Of a DNA stretch of 64,000 bases, positions 20,658 to 27,904 are shown in pieces. The translations under genes were made by a program, and so were the position numbers. The notes under the pieces were generated by a model that saw only the letters and a list, made by a program, of their open reading frames with translations, was not told where the DNA came from and ran no database searches. Origin of the DNA: Allokutzneria sp. A3M-2-11 16 (lineage in GTDB: Bacteria; Actinomycetota; Actinomycetes; Mycobacteriales; Pseudonocardiaceae); the NCBI RefSeq assembly GCF_024213555.1, contig NZ_JANAVO010000001.1, positions 2,294,001 to 2,358,000 of the forward strand. The letters run 5' to 3'. The number at the start of each line of letters is the position of its first letter. The stretch's first letter is position 1.

Positions 20658-22622
20658 GTGGGTGACGCGGGAACGCCGCCGGTCTCGACCGCTCACCGGG
20701 TCCGCAGCGTGCTGGCCATCCAGCCGTTCCGCAGGCTGTGGGCCGTCAACGCGCTGAGCAGCGTGGGTGACTGGCTGTCGCTGCTGGCGCTCTCGGCCCT
20801 GGCCACCAACATGACCAGCGGTTATCAGGCGCAGAGCTTCGCGCTCGGCGGGGTCGTGGTGACCAAGCTGCTGCCCGCGCTGCTGTTCGCCCCGGTCGCG
20901 GGCGCCCTCGCGGACAAGTTCGACCGGCGCGCGCTCATGGCCATCTGCGACGTGCTGCGCTGCCTGCTGCTGGTGAGCGTGCCGCTGGTGGGTTCGCTGT
21001 GGTGGCTGTTCGTCGCGACCTTCCTGATCGAGCTGGTCACGCTCTTCTGGGCGCCCGCCAAGGACGCCGCCGTGCCGAACCTGCTGCGCAGGCCGGACCA
21101 GGTGGAGACGGCCAACCAGCTGAACATGGTGATGACCTACGGCGTCTCCGTGGTGGCCGCGTCCGGCCTGTTCACCGCGCTGACCGTGATCGGCCCGACA
21201 CTGGCCCTCCAGCTCAGCCCGACCGGCACGATGGCGGTCGCGCTGCTGCTCAACGCGGTGCTCTACCTGGGCAACGCGATCACCGTCGCGATCCGCATCC
21301 CGGAGATCTCCGGCCGCGCCCACGACGCCGGGAAGCTGGCGGGGGAGAGCCTGTTCGCGCTGGTCCGGGACGGTTTGACGTTCGTGGGCCGGACGCCGCT
21401 GGTGCGCGGTCTGGTGATCGGCATCGGCGGCGCCTTCGCCGCGGGCGGCGCGGTGATCGCCTGCGCCAAGCTCTACGCGCTGAGCCTTTCCGGCGGCGAC
21501 GGCAGCTACGGCCTGCTGTTCGTCTCCGTGTTCTCCGGGCTCGGCGTCGGCATGGTGTTCGCGCCGAAGCTGGCCGCGCGGATGCCGCACAACCGGCTCT
21601 TCGGCGCCGCGATCATCGCCGCCGGGTTCGCGATGGTCCCGGCCGCGCTCGCGCCGCACCTGTGGGTGGCGCTGGTGACCGTCGCCCTGGTCGGCACCTC
21701 GGCCGGGATCGCCTTCCTGACCGGGATGACGATCATCGGCGCGCAGGTGGAGGACGCAGTCCGGGGACGGACCGTGGCGTTCATGCAGTCGCTGGTCCGG
21801 CTGGTGCTGATGGGCGCGATGGCCGTGGTGCCGCTGCTGGTCGCGGTGGTCCCGCCGATCACCTTCGAGGCCCTGGGCCGGGTGGTGCGGGTCGATCCGA
21901 CCAGGCCGGTGCTGTTCGCCGCGGGTCTCGTCGCCGCCGTTGCCGGGTGGATCGCCTACCGGCAGATGGACGACCGGCGCTCCGGAGGCGTCCGTGCCCT
22001 GCTGTCCGCGCTGGTCAGGACCCCGCGCACGGGCAGCGGCCTGTTGTTGTCGGTGGAGGGGGATACGGTCGCCGAGACGGCCGCGCAGGCACGCCTGCTG
22101 GTGGACTGGCTTCGCGAGGGTGGACGCGAGGTGCTGCTGGCGGGTGACCCGGCGCTGGAGGGCGAACGCCTGCGCGACCTGGCGGAACACGGTGGCCTGA
22201 CCGGTCACCGGGCGCACGCGTTGCTGGCCGCCGCGGTCCGCGCGGACGTGGTGGAGCGGCAGGTGCTGCCCGCGCTCGAAGCCGGTTCGGTCGTGGTCCT
22301 GGTGTGCGAGCCGACGGTGTCGTTCGCGGCGGGAGCGCCGGAAGGGCTCGTGGACTGGGCGACCGGGCGGTTGCGCCCGGAGGTCACCGTGCTGCTCGAC
22401 CGCGCCCCGGCCGGGCCTGCCGGGCGGATCGAGCACACCTGGCGGCACGTGCTGACCGAGCTCGCGGCGGCGGACCCGGAGCGGTACGTGGTCGTCGACG
22501 CGGACGGAGATGGGGAGGAGGTGGCACTACGGGTGCGGGAGGCGGTGCTTCCCGCGCTGTCGGCGCGGCGCGTTACGGTGCCACCGACCGATGGCTCCCT
22601 GGCGAGTTCCGAAGCGGGGTAA
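20658..22622 (+). CDS. MFS transporter fused to a degenerate thymidylate kinase domain
   Basis: 654 residues. Residues about 1-435 are a 12-helix MFS transporter of the enterobactin-exporter-like type. Residues about 458-640 align with dTMP kinase, but the essential P-loop (canonically EGGDGAGKST) reads EGDTVAETA here (467-475), so the Gly-Lys-Ser/Thr is gone. The following TREP motif is LAGDP and the DR-Y/H motif is not recognisable. The kinase part is therefore probably inactive. Streptomyces has an MFS-kinase fusion at the same place between topA and holB. GTG at 20658; a TAGGCT -10 candidate is at 20624-20629. The stop is 3 bp before holB. Confidence 0.82.
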   Translation: MGDAGTPPVSTAHRVRSVLAIQPFRRLWAVNALSSVGDWLSLLALSALATNMTSGYQAQSFALGGVVVTKLLPALLFAPVAGALADKFDRRALMAICDVLRCLLLVSVPLVGSLWWLFVATFLIELVTLFWAPAKDAAVPNLLRRPDQVETANQLNMVMTYGVSVVAASGLFTALTVIGPTLALQLSPTGTMAVALLLNAVLYLGNAITVAIRIPEISGRAHDAGKLAGESLFALVRDGLTFVGRTPLVRGLVIGIGGAFAAGGAVIACAKLYALSLSGGDGSYGLLFVSVFSGLGVGMVFAPKLAARMPHNRLFGAAIIAAGFAMVPAALAPHLWVALVTVALVGTSAGIAFLTGMTIIGAQVEDAVRGRTVAFMQSLVRLVLMGAMAVVPLLVAVVPPITFEALGRVVRVDPTRPVLFAAGLVAAVAGWIAYRQMDDRRSGGVRALLSALVRTPRTGSGLLLSVEGDTVAETAAQARLLVDWLREGGREVLLAGDPALEGERLRDLAEHGGLTGHRAHALLAAAVRADVVERQVLPALEAGSVVVLVCEPTVSFAAGAPEGLVDWATGRLRPEVTVLLDRAPAGPAGRIEHTWRHVLTELAAADPERYVVVDADGDGEEVALRVREAVLPALSARRVTVPPTDGSLASSEAG

Positions 22623-22625
22623 TAC

Positions 22626-23834
22626 GTGAGCACCGGAGTGTGGGCCGAGGTGGTCGGCCAGCCGGAGGCGGTGGCCGTGCTCGGTGCGGCGGCGCGCGCG
22701 GCCGACGAGCTGGTGTCCGGACGGCCCGTCACCCCCGGTGCGATGACCCACGCTTGGCTGTTCACCGGCCCGCCCGGTTCGGGGCGGACCACGGCGGCCA
22801 GGGCGTTCGCGGCGGCGCTCCAGTGCTCGTCGGCGGGGTGGGGCGATGTCCCGGGCTGCGGCGAGTGCCAGGCGTGCCGCACGGTGCTCGCCGGTACCCA
22901 CCCGGACGTGCGCGTGGTGGCGCCGGAAGGGCTGTCCATCGCGGTGGCGGAGATGCGCGCGCTGGTGCAGATCTCCGCGCGCAGGCCGACCGCGGGCCGC
23001 TGGCAGGTGGTGATCATCTCCGATGCGGACCGGCTCACCGAAGGCGCGTCGAACGCGCTGCTCAAGGTGATCGAGGAGCCGCCGGAGCGCACGGTGTTCC
23101 TGTTGTGCGCGCCGTCGGACCACCCCGAGGACATCTCGGTGACGATCCGTTCGCGGTGCCGGGCGTTGAGCCTGCGCACGCCGCCAGCCTGGGCGATCGC
23201 GCAGGTCCTCCAGGAGCACCACGGCGTGCCGGAGGACATGGCCTCGTGGGCGGCTTCGGTCAGCGCCGGTCACATCGGCCGCGCGCAGCGGCTCGCGACG
23301 GACCCCGAGGCGCGGTCGCGGCGGGAGTCGGTGCTGAGCATCCCGTTGGGCCTGCGCAGGCTCGGCGACGTCTTCACCAAGGCGGACGACCTGGTGAAGT
23401 CCGCGGAGGCCGAGGCGAGCGCGGTCAGCGAGACGCGGGACGAGGCGGAGAAGGAAGCGCTGAAGACCGCGATGGGCTTCGGTGGCACCGGGCGCGGTGT
23501 CGCCGCGGCGGAGCGCGGGGCCAAGGCGGCGCTGCGGGACCTGGAGAAGCGGCAGAAGTCGCGGGCGACGCGGACCCAGCGGGACGCGCTGGACCTGGCG
23601 TTGATCGACCTCATCGGGTTCTACCGCGACGTGCTGACCGCCTCGATGCGCGCCGAGGTCACGCTGAACCACCCCGACCGGGCCGCCGATGTGCGGACGG
23701 CCGCGGCGGAGTGGAGCGCCGACTCGGCGCTCCGGCGGCTCGAGGCGGTCCTGCAGTGCCGGGAAGCGTTGGGGCAGAACGTCAAACCCCGCATCGCGAT
23801 CGAGGCGATGCTCACCTCGCTGCACCGGGGTTGA
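22626..23834 (+). CDS. holB: DNA polymerase III subunit delta'
   Basis: Clamp-loader AAA+ subunit of the replicative polymerase, 402 residues. The P-loop reads GPPGSGRTT (48-56), with Arg instead of Lys, in keeping with delta' not hydrolysing ATP. The zinc module has four cysteines (C67, C78, C81, C84) and the SRC motif is at 176-178. The middle part holds a charged actinobacterial insertion (KSAEAEASAVSETRDEAEKE region), then the C-terminal collar domain. It is translationally close to the MFS/kinase fusion (3 bp). It ends 1 bp before the stop of the convergent SDR gene. Confidence 0.92.
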   Translation: MSTGVWAEVVGQPEAVAVLGAAARAADELVSGRPVTPGAMTHAWLFTGPPGSGRTTAARAFAAALQCSSAGWGDVPGCGECQACRTVLAGTHPDVRVVAPEGLSIAVAEMRALVQISARRPTAGRWQVVIISDADRLTEGASNALLKVIEEPPERTVFLLCAPSDHPEDISVTIRSRCRALSLRTPPAWAIAQVLQEHHGVPEDMASWAASVSAGHIGRAQRLATDPEARSRRESVLSIPLGLRRLGDVFTKADDLVKSAEAEASAVSETRDEAEKEALKTAMGFGGTGRGVAAAERGAKAALRDLEKRQKSRATRTQRDALDLALIDLIGFYRDVLTASMRAEVTLNHPDRAADVRTAAAEWSADSALRRLEAVLQCREALGQNVKPRIAIEAMLTSLHRG

Positions 23835-23835
23835 T

Positions 23836-24597
23836 CTAGCGGCCGAGCCAGCCGCCGTCCACGACCAGGGTGTGCCCGTTGACGTAGTCCGAGGCCGAGG
23901 ACGCCAGGAACACCGCGGCGCCGACGACGTCGCCCGGCTCGCCCCAGCGGCCCGCCGGGATGCGGGAGCGGATCGCGGGCTCGCGCACCGGGTCCACCAG
24001 CAGCGGAGCGGTGTTGTTCGTCCGGATGTAGCCGGGAGCGATGGCGTTGACCTGGACGCCGCGCTCGGCCCACTCGTTGGACAGCGCCTTGGTCAGGCCG
24101 GCCAGCGCGTGCTTGCTCGCGGTGTAGCCGGAGACCAGGATGCCGCCCTGGAAGCTCAGCAGCGACGCGATGTTGATGATCTTCCCGCGACCCCGCGCCA
24201 GCATCGGCCTGCCGACCGCCTGGGCCAGCGCGAACGCCGAGTCCAGGTTCACCGACAGCACCCGCCGCCACTGGTCGAGGCCCAGTTCGGCCGCGGGCTC
24301 GCGGTGGATCATCCCGGCGTTGTTCACCAGCACGTCGATCTGCCGCTTGGCGAGCAGCGAGGTGATGGCCGGGCGGACCGCGTCGGGGTCGCTCAGGTCC
24401 AGCACCAGCCGGGTCGTGTCCGCCCCGGTGGCCCTGACCTCGGTCTCCACCTCGTCCAGGTCGTCGGTCCGGCCGAGCAGGACCACGTCCGCCCCCGCGG
24501 CGCCGAGCCCGATGGCCACGGCCCTGCCGATGCCGGTGCGGGCCCCGGTCACCAGCGCGGTGCGGCCGCGGAGCGAGAACAGCTCAGCAACGTCCAC
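23836..24597 (-). CDS. SDR oxidoreductase, KduD-like 2-keto-3-deoxygluconate/ketouronate reductase
   Basis: 253-residue classical short-chain dehydrogenase: TGARTGIG (17-24) for NAD(P), NNAG (92-95), catalytic Tyr158 and Lys162 in YTASK, and the C-terminal LVVDGGWLGR typical of KduD/IdnO-type enzymes. Its divergent partner is a GH88 unsaturated uronyl hydrolase. That context supports a role in reducing ketouronates from unsaturated polysaccharide fragments; the exact substrate is inferred. GTG at 24597 has GGGAG upstream. A GTCCAC-T-GTGGAC palindrome overlaps the start codon. Confidence 0.85.
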   Translation of the reverse strand: MDVAELFSLRGRTALVTGARTGIGRAVAIGLGAAGADVVLLGRTDDLDEVETEVRATGADTTRLVLDLSDPDAVRPAITSLLAKRQIDVLVNNAGMIHREPAAELGLDQWRRVLSVNLDSAFALAQAVGRPMLARGRGKIINIASLLSFQGGILVSGYTASKHALAGLTKALSNEWAERGVQVNAIAPGYIRTNNTAPLLVDPVREPAIRSRIPAGRWGEPGDVVGAAVFLASSASDYVNGHTLVVDGGWLGR

Positions 24598-24637
24598 TGT
24601 GGACTCCCACCGGCGCCGCGACCTGGTCCACTGTGGA
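24592..24637. promoter_or_regulatory. Paired GTCCAC-T-GTGGAC palindromes at the SDR start
   Basis: A perfect 13-bp interrupted palindrome at 24592-24604 and a copy with one end mismatch at 24626-24638, 34 bp apart. They cover the SDR start codon and its upstream region. The same motif also occurs inside genes (53659, 53689, 54794), so it is not necessarily a local operator. Confidence 0.4.
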
Positions 24638-24652
24638 GCAGGGAGCGGGGGA

Positions 24653-24668
24653 TTTCACCAGTGTGAAA
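24653..24668. promoter_or_regulatory. Operator-like inverted repeat in the SDR/GH88 divergent region
   Basis: TTTCAC-CAGT-GTGAAA: two 6-bp arms, 4-bp spacer, 56 bp upstream of the SDR start and between the divergent genes. It could bind a dimeric repressor; no regulator gene is adjacent. Confidence 0.4.
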
Positions 24669-24883
24669 GGAAAGCTGATCCGGCCGTGCCGTACCGCCAT
24701 GCGCTGCCTCCGGTCAAGCCTGGGTTCCGCCCGGTGGCCTATTCCGCACACCCGGCGGTCGGTGCCACGATGTCCTCCGCAGCACATGGAACTACGTTCC
24801 GCCCGGCGGAACAAGGCTTGCGAAGCCGTCTCGCGACTCCCCCATTTCCGCCCCAAAGCCGCCGCCGCGACGAAAGGGCAGTG

Positions 24884-26086
24884 ATGACAGCGCTTTCCAG
24901 GAGGCTGGTCCTCGGCGGAGCGGCCGCGGCGGCGGCCATCGGCGGCCTACCGCTGGCCGGTGGGACCGCCCAGGCCGGGCCGAGGGCCCTGCGTGACGGG
25001 CTCGACTACGCCGTGCGCAAGCTGCGCGCGGTGGCGCCCGGGATCAGCCGGTTCCCTGAGGAGACGAAGTTCGAGAAGTGGATCTACACCGACAGCGGCG
25101 GCTGGGTGGGCGGTTTCTGGCCCGGCCTGCTCTGGCTGGCGCACCTGGAGAGCAAGGACCCGCTGTTCCGGCGGCTCGCGGAGGAGTCGGCCCGGCGCCT
25201 GGCCCCGCGCCGCACCGACCTGGGCACGCACGACCTGGGTTTCCTGTTCTACCCGTCGTGGGTGACCGCCTACCGGCTCACCGGTGAGCGCGAGTGGCGC
25301 GACGGCGCGATCCAGGCGTCGGACTCGCTGATCCGGCGGTACAACACCAAGGGCCGGTTCATCCGCGCGTGGGGGCACATCAACGACCCCGGCAACGCGG
25401 GCCGCGTCATCATCGACACGATGATGAACCTGGACCTGTTGTTCTTCGCCAGCAAGGAAACCGGGGACGCCAAGTACTCCGCCATCGCCGTCGAGCACGC
25501 CAGGACGACCGCGAAGCACTTCCTCCGCCCGGACGGTTCGACCCCGCACGTCTACGACTTCGACCCGGCCACCGGAGCCCCGATCGGCCCGAACACCGTG
25601 CAGGGCTACAGCCCGACCTCCTGCTGGTCGCGCGGTCAGGCTTGGGGGATGTACGGGTTCACCACGGTCTACCGGCGGACGGGGCAGCGCGAGTTCCTCG
25701 ACGTGGCGACGAAGCTGGCCGACCACGTGCTGCCGTACCTGCGCACCGACCCGGTGCCGATCTGGGACTACCGCTCGCCGTACTCACCCCACGACATCCG
25801 GGACTCGTCGGCGGGCGCGATCACCGCGTGCGCCCTGCTGGACCTCGCCAAGATCACCGGCAACAACCGCTACCGCGACACGGCGGTGTCGGTGCTCAAC
25901 GCGATCACGGATACGTGCCTCACCACGAAATCGACACGAGCCGAAGCGATCGTCGCGCGCGGAACCCGCCACCGCGGAGCCGAAGGCGGCATCGAGGTTT
26001 CGTTGCCCTACGGCGACTACTACTACGTGGAGGCGTTGCTGAGGCTGTTCCGTCCCACTGAACTCGCCGCGGCGATCGGTCTCTAA
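24884..26086 (+). CDS. Tat-exported GH88 unsaturated glucuronyl hydrolase
   Basis: 400 residues. A twin-arginine type leader (SRRLVLGG, then Ala-rich core) predicts folded export. The mature part is an (alpha/alpha)6 barrel like family 88 enzymes, which hydrolyse unsaturated uronic acids from lyase products: GGWVGGFWPGLLWLAH near 70-85, DTMMNLDLLFFA, CWSRGQAWGMYG and DSSAGAITACALLDLA are the family blocks with catalytic Asp candidates. ATG at 24884; GTG at 24881 is adjacent and possible. Divergent from the KduD-like SDR, suggesting a small uronate catabolic unit. Its stop overlaps the convergent gene's stop. Confidence 0.87.
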   Translation: MTALSRRLVLGGAAAAAAIGGLPLAGGTAQAGPRALRDGLDYAVRKLRAVAPGISRFPEETKFEKWIYTDSGGWVGGFWPGLLWLAHLESKDPLFRRLAEESARRLAPRRTDLGTHDLGFLFYPSWVTAYRLTGEREWRDGAIQASDSLIRRYNTKGRFIRAWGHINDPGNAGRVIIDTMMNLDLLFFASKETGDAKYSAIAVEHARTTAKHFLRPDGSTPHVYDFDPATGAPIGPNTVQGYSPTSCWSRGQAWGMYGFTTVYRRTGQREFLDVATKLADHVLPYLRTDPVPIWDYRSPYSPHDIRDSSAGAITACALLDLAKITGNNRYRDTAVSVLNAITDTCLTTKSTRAEAIVARGTRHRGAEGGIEVSLPYGDYYYVEALLRLFRPTELAAAIGL

Positions 26087-27522
26087 GTCCGGTTCGGCAG
26101 GGCCGCCACGATGATCACGCCGATCAGCAGCAAGAACGTTCCTGTCCAGAACAGGGGCACTGTCTGGTAGGCCGCGTTGGTGTACGCCAGCGCGGGGCCG
26201 GGCGGTGAGCCTTGGGGCTCTGGCGAGCTGTTGGTCGGCGTGATCGCCTTGCACACCACTCCACCTGGCGGCGCGGACGCGCGGGCGACCTGTTCGCCGA
26301 AGGAGACCTGAGCGAGCGCGGCCGGGAGCCCCGGCAACGGCAGCGCGTCGGTCGGCAGCAGTTGCAGGTCCATCAGCCTCGCGACCGCTCCGACCGAGCT
26401 GCCGTCGCGCTTCTCCTTGAGCTGGCCCACCTGCAACCGCAGCACACCGATGTCGAGCTTGCGCAGATCACCCAAGCCCGGCAAGGGAATCCCCACCGGA
26501 ACATCCAGCTTGGGGTTGGCCGCGTCAAGGGTGCCGAGCGTCTTGCCGCTCTGCGACACCCGCAGCACGGGCGCGGTGTAGCTGACCTTGGACGTCTTGG
26601 CGTCGCCGGTGGACAACGCCGTCAGCGTCGGTTTGCTGACCACGTCGACCCGGATCTCCTGCGGTGTCCCCGCGAGCACCTGGATGCTCGCGAGCTGCAC
26701 CGTCGAGACCGAGCTGACCGCTTTTCCGGTTTGGCCGGGAACGTCCACCAGTCGCACGGTGGAGTGCGCGCTCATCGTTTCCGGCAGCCGCACCAGCGAG
26801 CCGTTGGCCGAGAGCAGCCCGCCGAGCTGGCTCAGCGGAGCGCCCAGCCGCTTGGCCGCGTCGATCAAGTCGGCCTTGCCCGCCGCAATCGAGCTGAGGT
26901 CCAAAACCCTTGGCAGCGAAGGGATCGTGTTGATCGCGGACAGGCTCGCCACCGAGGTCTTCGCGTCGGCGATCGGCTCGACGCAGGGGCCGAGCCGCTC
27001 GTCCCACCGCGCGTGCACCGAACCTTCAACCAGGCCGACGTTGAGCACCGGGTTCGCGGGCGGCGTCAGCCCGCCGACCGTCGGCTTCGCGTTGTCCGGA
27101 CTCGCCGTCTGCGCCAGCGCTCCGGGCGTCCTGGGCGCCCGCCCGCCGAGCGCGAACCCGAACGGCGAGGACTCCGCGATGGCCCGGTCGTGCGCGTAGA
27201 CCGCGTGCGAGTTGCCCTGCGCGATGGCCAGGCCCACCCCGAACTCGCCCGCCGCCTGCTTGGGCAGCTTCTTCTCCTGCTCGTCGGTCAGCCCGGGCGC
27301 GCTCGTCTGCACCGAGCCCGGCAGCACCCTGATCAGGCCGAGCCCCGCGCCCGCGTCACCGATGATCGGTCCCGGCTGCGGCGTCGGGTTGGGATTGGTG
27401 AACGGCGGCTGGTTGGGGTCGACCGGGGTGGGTACCGGCGTCGTCGGGACGGCGAGCGCTGGTGCGGCGCTGAGCGCGGTGAGCAGCAGAGCGATGGCGA
27501 CGGGTAATCGGCGGGCAGGCAT
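26083..27522 (-). CDS. Secreted, C-terminally membrane-anchored surface protein, unknown function
   Basis: 479 residues. Signal peptide (RRLPVAIALLLTALSAAPALA) followed by a Pro/Thr-rich linker (about 25-60), a large beta-rich extracytoplasmic region with several short repeats of leucine-rich beta character, and a C-terminal membrane helix (FLLLIGVIIVAAL) with a short tail ending NRT. Two cysteines in the ectodomain could pair. I do not recognise a catalytic domain. ATG at 27522 was chosen because GGAGG lies about 10 nt upstream; the longer frame to 27609 adds no plausible sequence. Confidence 0.65.
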   Translation of the reverse strand: MPARRLPVAIALLLTALSAAPALAVPTTPVPTPVDPNQPPFTNPNPTPQPGPIIGDAGAGLGLIRVLPGSVQTSAPGLTDEQEKKLPKQAAGEFGVGLAIAQGNSHAVYAHDRAIAESSPFGFALGGRAPRTPGALAQTASPDNAKPTVGGLTPPANPVLNVGLVEGSVHARWDERLGPCVEPIADAKTSVASLSAINTIPSLPRVLDLSSIAAGKADLIDAAKRLGAPLSQLGGLLSANGSLVRLPETMSAHSTVRLVDVPGQTGKAVSSVSTVQLASIQVLAGTPQEIRVDVVSKPTLTALSTGDAKTSKVSYTAPVLRVSQSGKTLGTLDAANPKLDVPVGIPLPGLGDLRKLDIGVLRLQVGQLKEKRDGSSVGAVARLMDLQLLPTDALPLPGLPAALAQVSFGEQVARASAPPGGVVCKAITPTNSSPEPQGSPPGPALAYTNAAYQTVPLFWTGTFLLLIGVIIVAALPNRT

Positions 27523-27680
27523 CGGCGGGCGTCCTCCTCGCGGACATGGTGTGACGCAGGGCACCACGCTCTGCTCAACGACCGAGGTATCGGAAGGGTG
27601 ACGCGTCATGCCGCCGTTCCTGATCGCCGCAGCTAGATCGGCATGTGGGATACCTGTTCGGAGGTCGCCCGCTCGCCCGC

Positions 27681-27686
27681 TACACT
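27681..27686 (+). promoter_or_regulatory. -10 box of the tRNA-Thr gene
   Basis: TACACT ending 11 nt before the mature tRNA 5' end. Confidence 0.5.
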
Positions 27687-27697
27687 GATCTCGCCTC

Positions 27698-27771
27698 GCC
27701 GCCTTAGCTCAGTCGGCCAGAGCGACGCACTCGTAATGCGTAGGTCAAGGGTTCGATTCCCTTAGGCGGCT
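27698..27771 (+). tRNA. tRNA-Thr, anticodon CGU
   Basis: 74-nt cloverleaf: acceptor stem 27698-27704 with 27764-27770, discriminator at 27771, D-loop with AGTCGG, anticodon loop CTCGTAA with anticodon CGT at 27732-27734, and a T-arm with GGTTCGATTCC. CCA is not encoded. It reads ACG codons. A strong terminator follows directly. Confidence 0.95.
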
Positions 27772-27779
27772 CAGCGAGG

Positions 27780-27819
27780 ACCAGGGCGCTTCCCCAGTGG
27801 AAGCGCCCTGGTTCGTTTT
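27780..27819 (+). terminator. Intrinsic terminator of tRNA-Thr
   Basis: Perfect 14-bp stem 27780-27793 with 27799-27812, 5-nt loop, then TCGTTTTC. It begins 9 bp after the tRNA. Confidence 0.85.
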
Positions 27820-27904
27820 CTGGCGAGTTCACCAACGGGCATCGTCGAGGGCGGACCTGTTCCGGAAAGCGTCGTTCGCCCCGGTGACGGTCGACCATGG
27901 GCCC

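Noticed and set aside
27698-27771. Integrated element using tRNA-Thr as attachment site
   Set aside because: No integrase and no second copy of the tRNA 3' end was found downstream in the window; only the genomic position is suggestive.
27797-27904. Longer N-terminus for the DUF4157 protein from GTG at 27797
   Set aside because: This codon is inside the loop and stem of the tRNA terminator; the added residues have no family similarity.
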